Source: Branchiostoma floridae
Taxonomy: Eukaryota; Chordata; Leptocardii; Amphioxiformes; Branchiostomatidae
Direction: 5' to 3'
Assembly (NCBI RefSeq): GCF_000003815.2
Contig: NC_049981.1
Coordinates: 18,523,041 to 18,587,040 of the forward strand
DNA length: 64,000 bases
Part shown: positions 27,601 to 37,625 of the stretch, piece after piece
Layout of the letters: each line of letters opens with the position of its first letter
Numbering within the stretch: the stretch's first letter is position 1
Program-made: the position numbers and the translations under genes
Notes under the pieces: generated by a model
What the model saw: only the letters and a program-made list of their open reading frames with translations
Told to the model about the DNA's origin: nothing
The model's database searches: none

Positions 27601-30600
27601 TTGTTAATGGGCTTAGCTTCAAGCAGATAGTGAGGTGTATGACAGCTGGTTGGGGAACCCCGAGCTTTTTGACCTGGTGTGTTATACTTCGTTTGCGCTG
27701 TTAGATTTTGTGCTCCGCGTGGCGTTATGACTCTATGCGTGGCTATAATATATATATGGCATCAACTTGTCCCCGTATCCTACATGTAGGTATTGGTTGA
27801 AGGATATTTCAAGAACACCACGCTACCATATGACGTCGATCTATTAAACTCACATTATACTTCAAGTGTCACATATTTATATTTCCTAATCAGATGGACA
27901 TTGTTTTTGTCTTTGAATGAAAAACCAGTTCTCTCCCATAACAGTAATATCCATTACTCTCAAATACAACCGACCATCAACATACATAACATCCACAAAA
28001 AGCAATAAATATTTCATGGAAGTATGAGGTCCCCGAACTCTAGTTTATACATGTTCAATGATGTTGTTTCTCCAGATGTCTTACCTAACCTAGGCACTTG
28101 TAACATAAATTGTGCAGTGCACAAAGAAAAAAAGTGTTCAGTTTTACATAAGTTCAAAAGCTCAGGTGTTACACAAAATTTAATGACCGGATGTTGCATA
28201 CCTTAACCACAGGTATCACCGCCCACGTGTGTAGAGTAGGTACAATTTATGGCCGGATACCTGTCCCACCCACCTGTTCTACAACATGTAGGTACGTCAT
28301 GGTCTGGCAAACTTAACATGACAAACTGTTAACATGCATGATACATATAGTTACGGCTTTGCTAAATTAGCATCATACCACTGCTTGTTACAATTAGTGG
28401 TGTTGATTTGTTGTTGTGATACACTTATATAATAAGTTTTATGGTCTGTCTCAAAAGCATGTGGATATTAGCTGACATGTGGCCTTAGTCAGGCCACACC
28501 TTGTCAACGGCTACATGGTTTCGGCTTAAGTTTAATAATGCTTCAGGCTATAGAACATGCTATTATGTACAAATGCCACATCAGTTATTTTCTTGGTTCT
28601 CAACCATTTAAAGGGACTTAGGAAGAGGTCAAGATGAAAACAGTGTTTGAATAAAATGAAACATTCTCCTTCAGAGGTTTTATGTGATGTCTGTGGCTGA
28701 AAAATATATATAAGCCAGACTCTAGAGTATCTATTCAGGTCAGGCTTTTAGCTAGGAATTTTTTTTAGGGTGTACATCTGTAATGTGTTGTACTCTCCGC
28801 ACTGCGCGGCGGAGCCGCGCGACGAGCGCCAAAGGTGCGAGCATTGTAGGGGGGTCCGGGGGTATCCTCCCCCGGAAAATTTTTAAATTTAAAGCCTCTG
28901 AAATGCTATTTCCTGCATTTTGAAGTAGAATATTGCCAAATTTTTGTCTTTGCTGCATTACTACTTTTGTCCTGAGAATGGGAGGTATGTGTTCTTGATT
29001 AGAGGTGGGTATGGCTTAAAGAATATATGAGGTAATTTTCAAGTAATTTAACACTGATTCCTTACAATATAATGTTTCATGAGTTAATACATACAATCAG
29101 AGAGAGTAAATTAACCTCACTGCTAAAGGTGATGTTACATATATAACAACAGCAAGCTAAAGAAGTCTACAAGAAAATCTGCAAACCAACAGAGGAGAAA
29201 GTGTAGCCAGGACTGCCAGGTACATCTTATATTTCTTTTGTGTATCTACTCTGTTAAGAACATTGCTGAAAATAAATGCACTGAAAAGTTACTTGTAGCC
29301 TGTAACATCAGCGTTAACTTTACACAGTACAGAAAAATATGTGTACAAACATTTAATTCATCGAAAATATATAGCAGAAAAGATGTGCTCCAAGGGCAAA
29401 TTAAGCGAAATTTTCTCAACAAACAACATCCATGTATCAATATTTTGAAAATAAAGACTGCAACAAAAGTAATATCTCAAGTTACCGTGAAAAAATCGCG
29501 ACCTCCGTTCAACATTTTCTACGAATTCAGTGCCGAAACCGCCCCCCTCCCCAGTATGTCATCGTCACATTAGCTGTTGTTTTTCCCACATTCCACCGAC
29601 AAACAAGCAAAAAAACCTCCAAAATGTACTTATCACCAATGACTTCAGGCATTCGACGAGTTTTCGTAAACAAATCAAAGTTTTCACGCTTCCCTGCGTG
29701 ATTTTTCCCGCGAAAACAGCGGGGATATCAGATATTCCACCAATAATGGCGCCCGGGCGCGCTACGTCACGCCGAAATGGCCAATGGGGTGCGACTCTCG
29801 CGATTCGCGAGATGTGAGTTGGTGCGAGACTTGAGGTAGAATCACCCAAAATGGAGGCTCGGTGCTCGGCGCTCGGCCCGGAATCGGCGAATTTTGAACT
29901 TTGAGCGAAGTTTCCGGGGGAAAATAAGGGCGTACAGAAGCCGTACATCCAAAAAACAGGGCGTACATTTTGTGATATTTTTATTAAAGGGCGTACATTG
30001 TACGCCCGTACGCATTGCTAGCTAAAAGCCTGATTCAGGTATACGAGTTATGGGAAATCAGAATAGGCTACCTAGAACTAGAAGCTGTCCGATATCAAAT
30101 GTTGAATACATAACTATCTATTTTGGCATGCTTACAAGTTTTGGGCAATATCAAATAGAGCTTTGCATGGCATAAAGGCCAACAAGGGCTAGTAATCAGA
30201 ATAAAGTGCATATTCAGTTTAAAGTCTGGCTCTTTGGCATCATTTCAACTTTAGACTTGTAATATCAGACATATAATTAAGTAACCCCTTTAACTTTGGC
30301 TTTATCTATATTCATCTAATCTATCTATCTATGTCTGTATAACATCCTGTACTTCTTCCCAAACTCAACTGCTACCCAAATTTTCTTATTCCATAAGATC
30401 TTACCATCCCCTGTAAGTGTTATTCATTTTCTCTGTGCATATAAATTACCCGAATTCCCAGAAAATTTCAGAATGGTTCACTTTGTCTGTATTTATTTAT
30501 TTTTGACTCTTTTGTGGTGGGTCCTTCAGTTACTTCTGTATAGATGATTTCCAATTACAAATGTATCAACATCCATATAGGCCCCCCGTTCATGATGCAA

Positions 30601-33329
30601 AAAATGGAACGGTTCTATCGGTTAGGCAAGCTGAAACGGATTAGTTTTGTCATAATGAATGCCCCGAAACGGATCTGAAACATTTTTTTGTTCGGAACCT
30701 CCTCAGGAGGTGGTTCTGAAACGGTTTCTAGGTTAATCGTAAAATTCGTTTTTATTATCGGGCACAGAGGATGGAATAACGGAGGCCCTCCACTATACTC
30801 CTAGCCCAGCTCCACTATACTACTTTTGAAATTTAGTGTGTTTCTTCCCTATTCTCTAGGTTAGTTTTGCTAAAATTAATGAAAATTCACAGACTTTTGT
30901 GCCAAGTGGCATCTCTTTTCCAGGGGGCATTGTCTTGTGAATGGGCTATGATGAAAACAATAGTCATGTTGCCACTTCACAACAATCAGAACATGGCCAC
31001 TACCCTCAGCCAATGGGGAGCCCTTCAATTACTATGATTATATCCAGATAGTGCAGAAAAATTGTTGTACTATCCAAAAAGTGTGGTACTATGTAAAACT
31101 TGCATAAGATAGTTCCACACTTTTGGATAGTACCACACTTTTTGGATAGTACCACAAGGGGGTTCCTTTGACAACCGAGGCGAACTATCTTATGCAAGTT
31201 TTACATAGTACCACACGAGGCGAACTATCTTATGCAAGTTTTACATAGTACCACACTTTTTGGATAGTGCAACACTTTTCCTGCACTATGTGGATATAAT
31301 CACAGTAATTGAAGGGCTCCCATTGGCTGAGGGGTAGTGGCCATGTTCTAATTTTTGGATAGTACCACACTTTTTGGATAGTACCACACTTTTTCTGCAC
31401 CACTGCCACGATCATCTTCTATGTATCTACAGTCAAACCTGCCCAAGACGACCAACCGGGGGACCGGAAAAAAGCGGTCGGTTTGGACAGGTGGTCGCTG
31501 AGAAGAGTATCGAATAAAAACATGTTAGAGTTAAACCCTTCCCGCGCCAAGATAACGCATAGGGCGGTGCCCATCTCTGTTTCATTAGCCCTAGTCCACT
31601 GGTAGTGGTGTGTGTTCAACTTCCATACTCTAACCCGAATGCTGAGTGCTAAGCAGAGAAAGCAGCATGTAACTTTCTAAAGTCTTTGGTATGACTCGGC
31701 CGGGATCAAACTCACGACCTTCCGAATGCAAGGCGAACTCTCTACCCACTAGGCCATTGCACCGGCTACTCATTTTTACCTGAGCATAGTGAGGGCACAA
31801 GATCGGTGACATGCAGTCGGATTCGAACCAATTTGTCCCAATTTGGACCGGTCGCGGTCGCGTTGGCCAGGTGGTCATTGAGAAAAGGTCGCTTAATGCT
31901 TACGTAAATGGGAAAAATAATCGGGACCGAGAAAAAGCGGTCGAAATGGCCAGGTGGTCGCTGAGAAGAGGGAGTGGTCGCTAGGGCAGGTTTGACTGTA
32001 TTACAAAAATCACTATAATATATTATACTTTTAGTATTTGACACCCTCTGTCATGCTAAATGAACCCATTTTCATGTATGCGCAACACATTGGTTTGGGT
32101 TATTTTTGCCAGCCCCTCCACTATACTAAAAAATTTTGAGGAGAACCCTGAAATGCAAACCATTTCCTGTCGTTTGCTGTCGGATTTCCAGGCCAAACCG
32201 ATAAGTTTCATTCTTTATTTATTTATTGAAAATGACAACAAGTCATTACACTGGGCCAGCCTAGGCAGTCTATTCAAGCTGATGACGGCTGACCCACAAA
32301 GATACAACAAACAAATCTAAATTACACATATGTACATAATAGGCCACATAGGATACGTAAGCTATGAGGAGCAGATGGATCATGAACGGGGCCATAAGTC
32401 AACTCCAAAGGAGTATGACATTGAAAATCTAAGGCTGAGAATGAGTCATGTTATTTTATGCTGAAATGACATCACCTGTGATTTCTGGGATTTCCTGGAG
32501 TTATGTCAAAGGGGATAACCCTGACCATGTCAGTCCCCGGAGCTTACTTTAAAGTTTGCAAAAATTTACACACAAAAAAAAAACCACTTGGTTTTAAAAG
32601 CAAAAGTGTCATATTTGCATAGGAGGGCAATTTTGCTTTTGACAAAATACGTGTCCTCAAATTATGCGTGGGATGACTTGATCAAATTACCCGCCTACAG
32701 AAAATCAGTTTGGGACGCCATTTGCGTCGGCCTTAGTTATACCAAACGTTCGAATAACTATCGCCAAATGAAAACAATTTTGGATACACTACTTCTTTCC
32801 CTGTGTTTTACATATACTTCATGTCTAATTACAACACAATTCTCTTGTGCAAAATGCCAAAGTAAACAACAAACGTCGAGAACATGGCCCAAAGCACCTC
32901 ACACATATCCGTCATGTTTAGACTGTTTAACCCTAAATGATTCCAGACTACATGATAAGATCTCGCAACCAACCGAGAAGACAAGCTACAAGGCACTACA
33001 GTACGGGACCACGGAGATGTCGAACAATTGATGGACGACGAGGCGGAATGTGAATAATCTGAGCAGACAACAATGTTCTTGAGTGTTTAGGGCCTGGTAG
33101 AGTCAAGTGTCCCGCTGCGAGATCTTAGCACAAGTGCACGCAAAACACACAGGGTTTGCGAGAGTCTACCTCAGTGTTTGAGCAAAACTAGAACGACACA
33201 CTACACCTACAACCTTTAACGTGGTTTACTTACCCAGAAGAAGATGCTGGCAATTATCAGGAGGTATTTCACGACCTGATACGTCAGGTACTCGTTACAC
33301 TTACAATCACAACCACCGCAGCACGCCAT
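12525..33329 (-). CDS. TSPAN33: TspanC8 tetraspanin, TSPAN33-like, with alternative last exons
   Basis: Minus-strand exons 33234-33329, 18084-18269, 17524-17598, 17129-17224, 16682-16798, 16057-16116 and 15689-15805 are all phase 0 and multiples of three (249 aa). Any of three last exons then follows. The N-terminus is Cys-rich (MACCGGCDCKCNEY), suited to palmitoylation. TM1 spans about 20-45, TM2 66-87, TM3 92-117, and TM4 crosses the last junction. The large extracellular loop has CCGG and eight cysteines in total (CC, C, C, CC, C, C), the mark of the TspanC8 group that escorts ADAM10 to the membrane in vertebrates. DLDF..TMDW before FYCCGG matches TSPAN33. Intron 1 is 14.96 kb. Family certain; the TSPAN33 rather than TSPAN5/14/17 call is likely. 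Confidence 0.9.
12941..13039 (+). repeat. Minisatellite, about 18-bp unit, five copies
   Basis: GGATTAGTGTGAATCAAT and variants (GGACTAGTGTAAATCAAT, GGATTAGGGTGAATCAAT) repeat head to tail between the distal and middle alternative tetraspanin exons. A (GT)n/(G)n stretch follows at 13085-13106. Confidence 0.8.
13613..13762 (-). CDS. TSPAN33: Tetraspanin alternative last exon B (middle)
   Basis: Minus-strand acceptor CCCTTAG followed by a phase-0 frame of 49 codons to TGA. It completes TM4 (ILGIVFAGVHI) and adds a longer cytosolic tail, VEEERNKRRYFDRTDG to PEAESTL. It differs from exons A and C, which share RIEDEI. The terminal ESTL fits a class I PDZ ligand (Ser at -2). Use of the exon is inferred from phase, hydrophobicity and position; transcripts were not available. 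Confidence 0.72.
   Translation of the reverse strand: MLGIVFAGVHIRNVTNIVEEERNKRRYFDRTDGSAYGFQPLPPEAESTL
14480..15000. repeat. Long imperfect inverted repeat (foldback element)
   Basis: Plus-strand words at 14490-14720 (AACAATTTCATCAGACTG, CCAGGATCTACATACAA, CACCTTCCTCTGGGCAAT) recur on the minus strand at 14870-14990 (AACAATTTCATCAGGCTG, CCAGGATCTATATACAA, CACCTTCCTCAGGGCAAT). It sits between alternative exons B and A. No transposase is seen. Confidence 0.65.
15095..15211 (-). CDS. TSPAN33: Tetraspanin alternative last exon A (proximal)
   Basis: Minus-strand acceptor CATCCATAG then a phase-0 frame of 38 codons ending TAG. It encodes CIGVLLAWIYISRIEDEIYK and finishes DTAI. Its second half of TM4 and the RIEDEI motif align directly with exon C, so the two look like a tandem exon duplication. 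The last four residues again fit a class I PDZ ligand. Confidence 0.75.
   Translation of the reverse strand, partial: CIGVLLAWIYISRIEDEIYKIGLTGGDDADRAMMDTAI
17646..17938. mobile_element. Non-autonomous hAT element (293 bp)
   Basis: The termini are CAGGGCTTTTGCCAGC and GCTGGCTAGACCCCTG, imperfect inverted repeats starting CAGGG. An exact 8-bp target duplication CATTCTGC lies at 17638-17645 and 17939-17946. Both traits are hallmarks of hAT elements. It is inserted in the tetraspanin intron between exons 2 and 3. No transposase. Confidence 0.85.
18345..20640 (+). repeat. Direct repeat pair flanking an inserted element
   Basis: The block at about 18345-18760 (GTACAGAAAATTCAGGTCCA..., TACTTCGCTCTTGTT...) recurs diverged at about 20300-20640 in the same orientation. 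The second copy starts a few bases after the TTA-flanked element 19482-20287. Confidence 0.6.
19482..20287. mobile_element. TTA-flanked inverted-repeat transposon (806 bp)
   Basis: Perfect 31-bp terminal inverted repeats, 19482-19512 and 20257-20287, beginning GGCCCACTTTACATTACGGT. TTA lies directly outside both ends (19479-19481, 20288-20290). A 3-bp TWA duplication points to the PIF/Harbinger superfamily. Non-autonomous: no transposase frame. Confidence 0.85.
20739..21358. mobile_element. 620-bp MITE, copy 1
   Basis: Bounded by TACCGTATATTCTCGAATAA and its complement, with the internal word AAAGTACGCACCCC repeated several times. Terminal TA suggests a TA target duplication (Tc1/mariner-like). 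The reverse complement at 38569-39188 has the same length and, as far as I compared (most of the left half), the same sequence. Confidence 0.9.
21541..22193. mobile_element. Element with GCGCGTGAAAA-rich inverted ends
   Basis: The left end CCTGCCAAGTGGGGA..GCGCGTG and the right end ..CACGCGCA..CCCGCCAAGTGCAGG are imperfect inverted repeats of about 60 bp. Each is filled with several copies of TGCGCGTGAAAA. An internal direct repeat TTGGGAATnnGnTnATTTGC occurs at 21749 and 22089. Probably a non-autonomous DNA transposon; class not determined. Confidence 0.6.
22789..24041. mobile_element. Nested TTA-flanked transposon (1253 bp)
   Basis: Ends GGCCACACCAATTTAATTCG and the complement of GGCCATACCAATTTAATTTG form inverted repeats of about 32 bp with two mismatches. 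TTA flanks both sides (22786-22788, 24042-24044). It contains a 38-bp tandem duplication at 23146-23221. The insertion is inside the mariner element, so it is younger than that element. Confidence 0.85.
24132..24453 (+). pseudogene. Mariner transposase, core-deleted relic
   Basis: The N-terminal part (MEPVECRAVIRFLYLKGRTP and VETAPRPGRPS) is the helix-turn-helix region of a mariner transposase. It then jumps, with a frame change after about residue 75, to the family C-terminus (IKRWEKCITLGDSYEEKD then TAA at 24451-24453). The DD34D catalytic region is missing, so the relic cannot transpose itself. Confidence 0.88.
24527..24612 (+). repeat. Short tandem repeat beside the mariner
   Basis: TACTATAGTGTAGAGATTGC is repeated about three times with variation directly after the mariner's right end. 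Confidence 0.7.
24968..25179. mobile_element. TA-flanked MITE (212 bp)
   Basis: Inverted ends TACTGTAAATG and CATTTACAGTA, with internal repeats of TTAAGTTCGCGGT-type words and a right half rich in CGCGAA. The duplicated partner region at about 28425 reads straight through GATACACTTATATAATAAG with no insert, which confirms the boundaries. Confidence 0.88.
25590..25895 (+). repeat. Decayed copy of the TTTACGCTAAATT element
   Basis: Begins near GCACGGGGGTCTTGACAATG and ends near GGGACATGCAGGTCCT, with internal TTACGCTAAAAT and CTTTACGCTGAATTT words as in the intact element 35090-36297. Confidence 0.55.
27108..27650 (+). repeat. Two tandem copies of a ~245-bp repeat
   Basis: A leader with CCTCCATGAAATGTCATGGA is followed by two head-to-tail units (about 27172-27410 and 27417-27650). 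Both contain GGATTGGTTTCATACTTGTT, GCTCGAATCGATGAGATTTT and AACAGGCATC.TGCTTTAAGC. The single copy at 8195-8345 belongs to the same family. Confidence 0.8.
28741..30032. mobile_element. Non-autonomous hAT element (1292 bp) with CpG-rich interior
   Basis: Ends CAGGCTTTTAGCTAG and CTAGCTAAAAGCCTG are exact 15-bp inverted repeats. The exact 8-bp target duplication ATTCAGGT lies at 28733-28740 and 30033-30040. Subterminal GGCGTACAT-type words repeat near the right end. No transposase domain is recognised. The interval 29700-29900 is CpG-rich and contains TACGTCA and an inverted CCAAT box. Confidence 0.9.
30989..31349. mobile_element. Foldback element built from TGGATAGTACCACAC repeats
   Basis: The outer inverted repeats start AGAACATGGCCACTACCC and run to about 31058 and from about 31280. 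The interior holds many direct and inverted copies of TTTTTGGATAGTACCACACT and two copies of CGAGGCGAACTATCTTATGC. Almost every part can pair with another part. Confidence 0.75.
31428..32000. mobile_element. TA-flanked MITE carrying tRNA-SINE sequence
   Basis: Inverted ends TACAGTCAAACCTGCCC and GGGCAGGTTTGACTGTA. The body repeats AAAAGCGGTCG and GGTGGTCGCTGAGAAGAG near both ends. The middle (about 31630-31830) is a minus-strand tRNA-derived SINE with TGGCCTAGTGGGTAGAG (box A-like) and GAGTTTGATCCC (box B-like), followed by a piece of the SINE family found at 2612-3000. Confidence 0.75.
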
Positions 33330-35089
33330 TTTGACAAATTTTGTGTCCGGGGATAGTGAGACCGCAGCGGTACGCAATGAACGCACAGGTGGCGCAAAAC
33401 ATTGTCACGCCCAGTTAGCCCTGAATCTGCAGCATGTACACAACAAGTACCACATTTTCCATCAGAAAAAATGTATAGTCAATACAGTATCCAGCTAATG
33501 GATATATTGATTTGTCCAGTACGTCGGGTATTCCATCTGAACAATGGATGTTAAGTGCGTTGTGATGCGAGCAAATTGTTAGGCCAATGAATGACCAAAA
33601 ACTCAGGTCAGTTGTTTTGCAATAAATCAAGACAAAGATAACCCAGAATAACGATTAATCGAACTGAACAATTAGCAATGCCTTCAAAAAGACACATGGC
33701 TAAAAAGCTACGTAACGTTGCAGTACAAAATATTGAAATACATTTGTACATTAATGATCAATAGTTTGATACATTGAAGGGTGTGGCCACTGGTAGCACG
33801 GACTATTGATTTCTGATCATTTCTTAATACTTATACGTCTCACCAGAAAAAATGCTAGCATACACATGGTACCGCTCCCTCAACAAACAAACGTTTTCCA
33901 GTCTCTTGTACATCCACGCTGGAAGGAGACTGCAAAATTTCACCTTTTTTACTTATCCTTAGGTTCACTTTTAAAATACTGTAAATTATTTACCATACTT
34001 TACTAGGGTTGTTTGAACCGCTGATTTAAAGCACATAGAACATCTCCTTGTAATGCAAAATCATTTTAAACCAATCTGTTGTGTACAATTAATGCAGCCC
34101 ATTTCTTGTTAACATGATGAAATTGGTCACATTCTCAAATTCTCCGAAAACTCCTTTCCAGATGACACTTTTATGATTTTCCTTTGTTTCAGTACAGCCA
34201 ACACTCTTGGACACAATATGGAGAAAAATTCAAACTCAACTTGATATCAAGTAATCATTGTATCACCACATCTTTTTATTAGCCCTCAAGGAGGCCATCA
34301 AATTCATGAGAATCCATGAAAAACAATGATTGCATATCACACATATTTACAAATCACAAAAACCATCTAACCTATTTTTTTTTACTCTCTTCCAGGTTAC
34401 TTCAGCGGGGGCAAAGTTTAGTTACACAGTGTTTCTCTGTTTTCTTCAAACAAGCTTTTCCACTGAGGTTGGGGACAATTCAGAAAAACATGGAAGAATC
34501 ACATTCAATTTCAAATAATAAAAAAAATCAGATTTACAAATGTAGAGCTGTCACTGTCTCTATAACATTACATGTAGATAAAAGTCTTCAAAATGTAAGG
34601 TGAGAGAAAATATGATAGCACTTGCACTATGCAGCTATTCTTAAGGAATCCTGTTTCAATGCTGAGACAACAGTCCACAGTTTTATCAACATAAATCGCC
34701 CATCCTATAAATATCTTATTAAAATAATTAAGTACTAGTAGAAGTACTATGAGCAAGGTTCTATACATGTAGCACATATTTACATAAAGGCGTACTAAAC
34801 AGAAACAATGTCTTGTATATCAATCAAATATTCTGCTTTTCATTTCATCGGACATTGAGGTACAATCCAGTATACATGTACTAGGGTGTACATGTACTAG
34901 TAGTTGGTGACTGGGAGACCCTAGGAATGGGGGAATCCTGGAAAGGGCATCTCAGTTGAGGTTGCACCTGTCTTTTGAAAGGGACATAAAATGTGGGTCC
35001 TGTGTTCGACGAGGTGCCTCAAGCATGTTAAAGGGGAAGGGCTAGCAACCCCTCCCTGTAAAAAATTACTTGCCATACTTGAGCTACTA
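33330..35089. other. Upstream of the tetraspanin gene, with a dispersed repeat
   Basis: 33330-33420 is the probable 5' UTR/promoter of the minus-strand tetraspanin gene and is locally richer in CpG. No gene is seen from there to 35089. A stretch at about 34900-35060 (GGGTCCTGTGTTCGACGAGG, AAGGGGAAGGGCTAGCAACC) recurs inverted at 43370-43460 and is a dispersed repeat. Confidence 0.45.
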
Positions 35090-36297
35090 GAGGGTCTGCA
35101 TGGGGGGTCCTGACAACGCTTTACGCTAAATTCGGGACGGTCGACAACGCTTTACGTTAAATTCACGAAGGCAGGCAACGTTTTACGCTAAATTCAGACA
35201 GGCTGACAACGGTTTACGCTAAATTCTGGAAGGCTGGCAACACTCGACAGAGGCGGGGTCGTGCTCCGCAAGAAAGATTGAAATTTTGACTCTCTGAAAC
35301 ACTATTCCCTGCATTTTGAAGGGAAATTTTCGCTGGCAAACAAAGCTAAGTTAAATGGCATTTCTAATTAAAGAGTCCCAGGGGTTCAGCGTAAGCTTAT
35401 GAGGGTGACGCCAGCCAACTTATTTTTGCCACGTCGAGCGTCGAAGGAAAGTCCGGGAAAATTTTGAAATCCTGCCCCCCTGAAACGCCAGTTTTTTTGG
35501 CTATTATAGAAAACTAAGTGAAATTACATTTCTATCAGTAAAAAATGTCTTTGAGGTTGACACGTCACATCCCCCAGCCATGATACATATTTTTTACGAA
35601 GTCGATGACCGAAGGTGAATAGAGTGGCAAAGGTGATCCGGATAAATTTTGAAATCTTGACCCTCTATAAAACGATATTTTGTGCATTTTGATGGGCAAA
35701 TTTCTATTAGCAAAACAGATCTTTGAGGTTGACACACATCCCCAACATATTTTCAGAATTTCGAGTTCCAAAGGCGCGAGGCGGCACAAGGAGGACCATG
35801 GAAATTTTGAAATCTTGACCCTCTAAAATGATATTTCCTGCATTCTGATGGGCAAATTTTGCTGGCAGACTAAGCTAACTTCAATGACATTTCTATTTGC
35901 AAAAATAAGAAGATTTTTGAGGGTATATACCATATTTTTACCATGTCGATGACCGAAGGTGAAAGGAGTCGCAAGTGAGGTCCGGCGAAATTTTGAAATC
36001 TTGATCCTCTGAAACGCAATTTCCTGTGTTTTGAAGGACTAAATTTACTGGTAGACTACGTTTCGACTTACGAAATTTGGGAGGCCAGCTACGATTTACG
36101 GGTAATTTTTAGGCTTAATTACGCTTTACGTGAAATTTTTAGGCTAGATTACGCCTTACGTGAAATACACTGGCTACGCTTTACGGTAAATTTTCCATCC
36201 TCACTACGAATTACGTGAAATAAAATAGCTTACCCTACGAATTACGGGAATTAAAAAGGCCTGCCTACGCCTTACGGAAAAGAGCATGCAGACCCTC
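35090..36297. mobile_element. Transposon with minisatellite ends and 6-bp duplication (1208 bp)
   Basis: 13-bp inverted termini GAGGGTCTGCATG / CATGCAGACCCTC are flanked by CTACTA on both sides (35084-35089, 36298-36303). The left part has four copies of ACAACGCTTTACGCTAAATT at about 30-bp spacing. The right part has related but inverted-sense words (CTACGCTTTACGGTAAATTT, CTACGAATTACG). The middle holds about four diverged repeats of a GAAATCTTGACCCTCT-containing unit of about 170-190 bp. Superfamily unknown. Confidence 0.8.
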
Positions 36298-36303
36298 CTA
36301 CTA

Positions 36304-37625
36304 GGCACCACAAGGATCAACGCATAGTAAATTATAGTAGACACCTAGATCATAGTAGATACAAATAATGAAATATACTAGTACACAATTTCACAGTGTA
36401 ATATTGCACAATGTGATATAGACATGTGGTTCTTATTTCCTGAAAATTGTAACAATGGATATTCAGGTACATGTAGTGTGTTTATTTATGAATATTTAGG
36501 ATACTACCATCAGTTATTCCACTGATACAAACATTCATCACAATTGTATGTACAGTTATTACAAGTGTTATTATTATCAAGGTAAGTCTATAATCAAATA
36601 TCATAAAAAAATTACAACCACAGAATGCAGCATGCACAAGAATGCCATTGAGTTCCTGATTTTTTTTGGGGTGGTTTTATGTGTAATTTTGCAAAAAGAT
36701 TTATCAGTTTACACAATGACATAAATTCTTCAGAATTCCTAATGATTTAGGCCCAACTTACACGGTGTCACGTTTTCTCCAAGTTGACTCAGCAGAGTAG
36801 ACTCAGGACTGTGTCAATAGGACTTTAGGCTAATCAAGTACATGTACCTTTTTCCCTTTGTCGACTTAAGTCACCTCAAGAGGAGACGTCTCAAGTCCCT
36901 CAGCAAGGGGGGCTAAGTTACATTTTTCATTTGCGTGAATGCACAGAGTTGACTTGCGGCAAGTTATTTAAAACTCTGAGACAGGGGTCATATACCAATT
37001 GTTTGAGAAGGTTTGTTAGCATAATTTTCAATAGCCTCAAAACAGCAATTTACATAATGCTGACATTTTCTGTAAACAGTTTTTTTGTCAGCTAACTGTA
37101 CATCCACGGTGGCTGAGACATGGCCAAAGGCCAGAGTAGATCCTGGATCACTGTACAGACTCAGTGTCTGATCAATAAGTAGAAATGACAAATTCAGACC
37201 CAACTTGAGCCACAGAACAAGGAAGCCCAAATCGCAGGTCACAAGAACATTTCTGCATTTACAGTAATCACATTTTGATGATTCAAACATGCATCTGAGA
37301 CTCACACTCATGATAACCTGCATGTTATGTTTAGTTTTCTGATTGTCATTCAATGTACAAAACAACTAACAAGTTAGCAGCATGAACAAATGTTCACAAT
37401 ACACACTCTAAAACAAACCAGAGAAATTTGGCACAAATAAATGAAATAAAAATAGCAACTACAAAGCTATAAACCTCCTTGAAAATTCATCTGTGTTGGT
37501 ACATGACATAATGAAAAAAGTAAACTTTGGTTACCAATACAAAAGATAGTGATAAAGATAAAAATACATCAGTTTAATATATCCAACAATTGAAATAAAA
37601 ATTCTATGAGCCTTAATTGGTCTGC
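36304..37625. other. Intergenic, probable 3' flank of the STOML1-like gene
   Basis: AT-rich sequence with no convincing exon. An AATAAA-type signal on the minus strand near 36480 could serve the STOML1-like gene. Around 36755-36960 there is a GGCCCAACTTACACGGTGTC sequence with CpG and GAC-rich words that looks like a one-ended transposon relic. Confidence 0.35.

Larger units (their letters stand above)
30580..32393. mobile_element. ATA-flanked transposon with GGCCCCGTTCATGAT ends (1814 bp)
   Basis: The left end GGCCCCCCGTTCATGATGC and right end GGATCATGAACGGGGCC are near-perfect inverted repeats flanked by ATA (30577-30579, 32394-32396). The partner duplication at about 27080-27100 has an uninterrupted CATTTAGTCAACTC at the equivalent point. 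Two other elements (30989-31349, 31428-32000) are nested in it. Confidence 0.75.
24632..32660 (+). repeat. Segmental duplication within tetraspanin intron 1
   Basis: About 24632-27100 and 28068-32660 share long collinear homology (for example TAATAAGTTTTATGG, TCAGGCTATAG, CTCAACTGCTACCCAAATTTTC). The copies are diverged and interrupted by different transposons. The copy-2 blocks near 32430-32650 match copy-1 blocks near 26520-26910, which suggests some rearrangement. Several insertions below are empty in the partner copy. Confidence 0.75.

Noticed and set aside
29565-29968. 127- and 68-codon frames inside the hAT element
   Set aside because: They follow from the CpG-rich interior and do not resemble hAT transposase.
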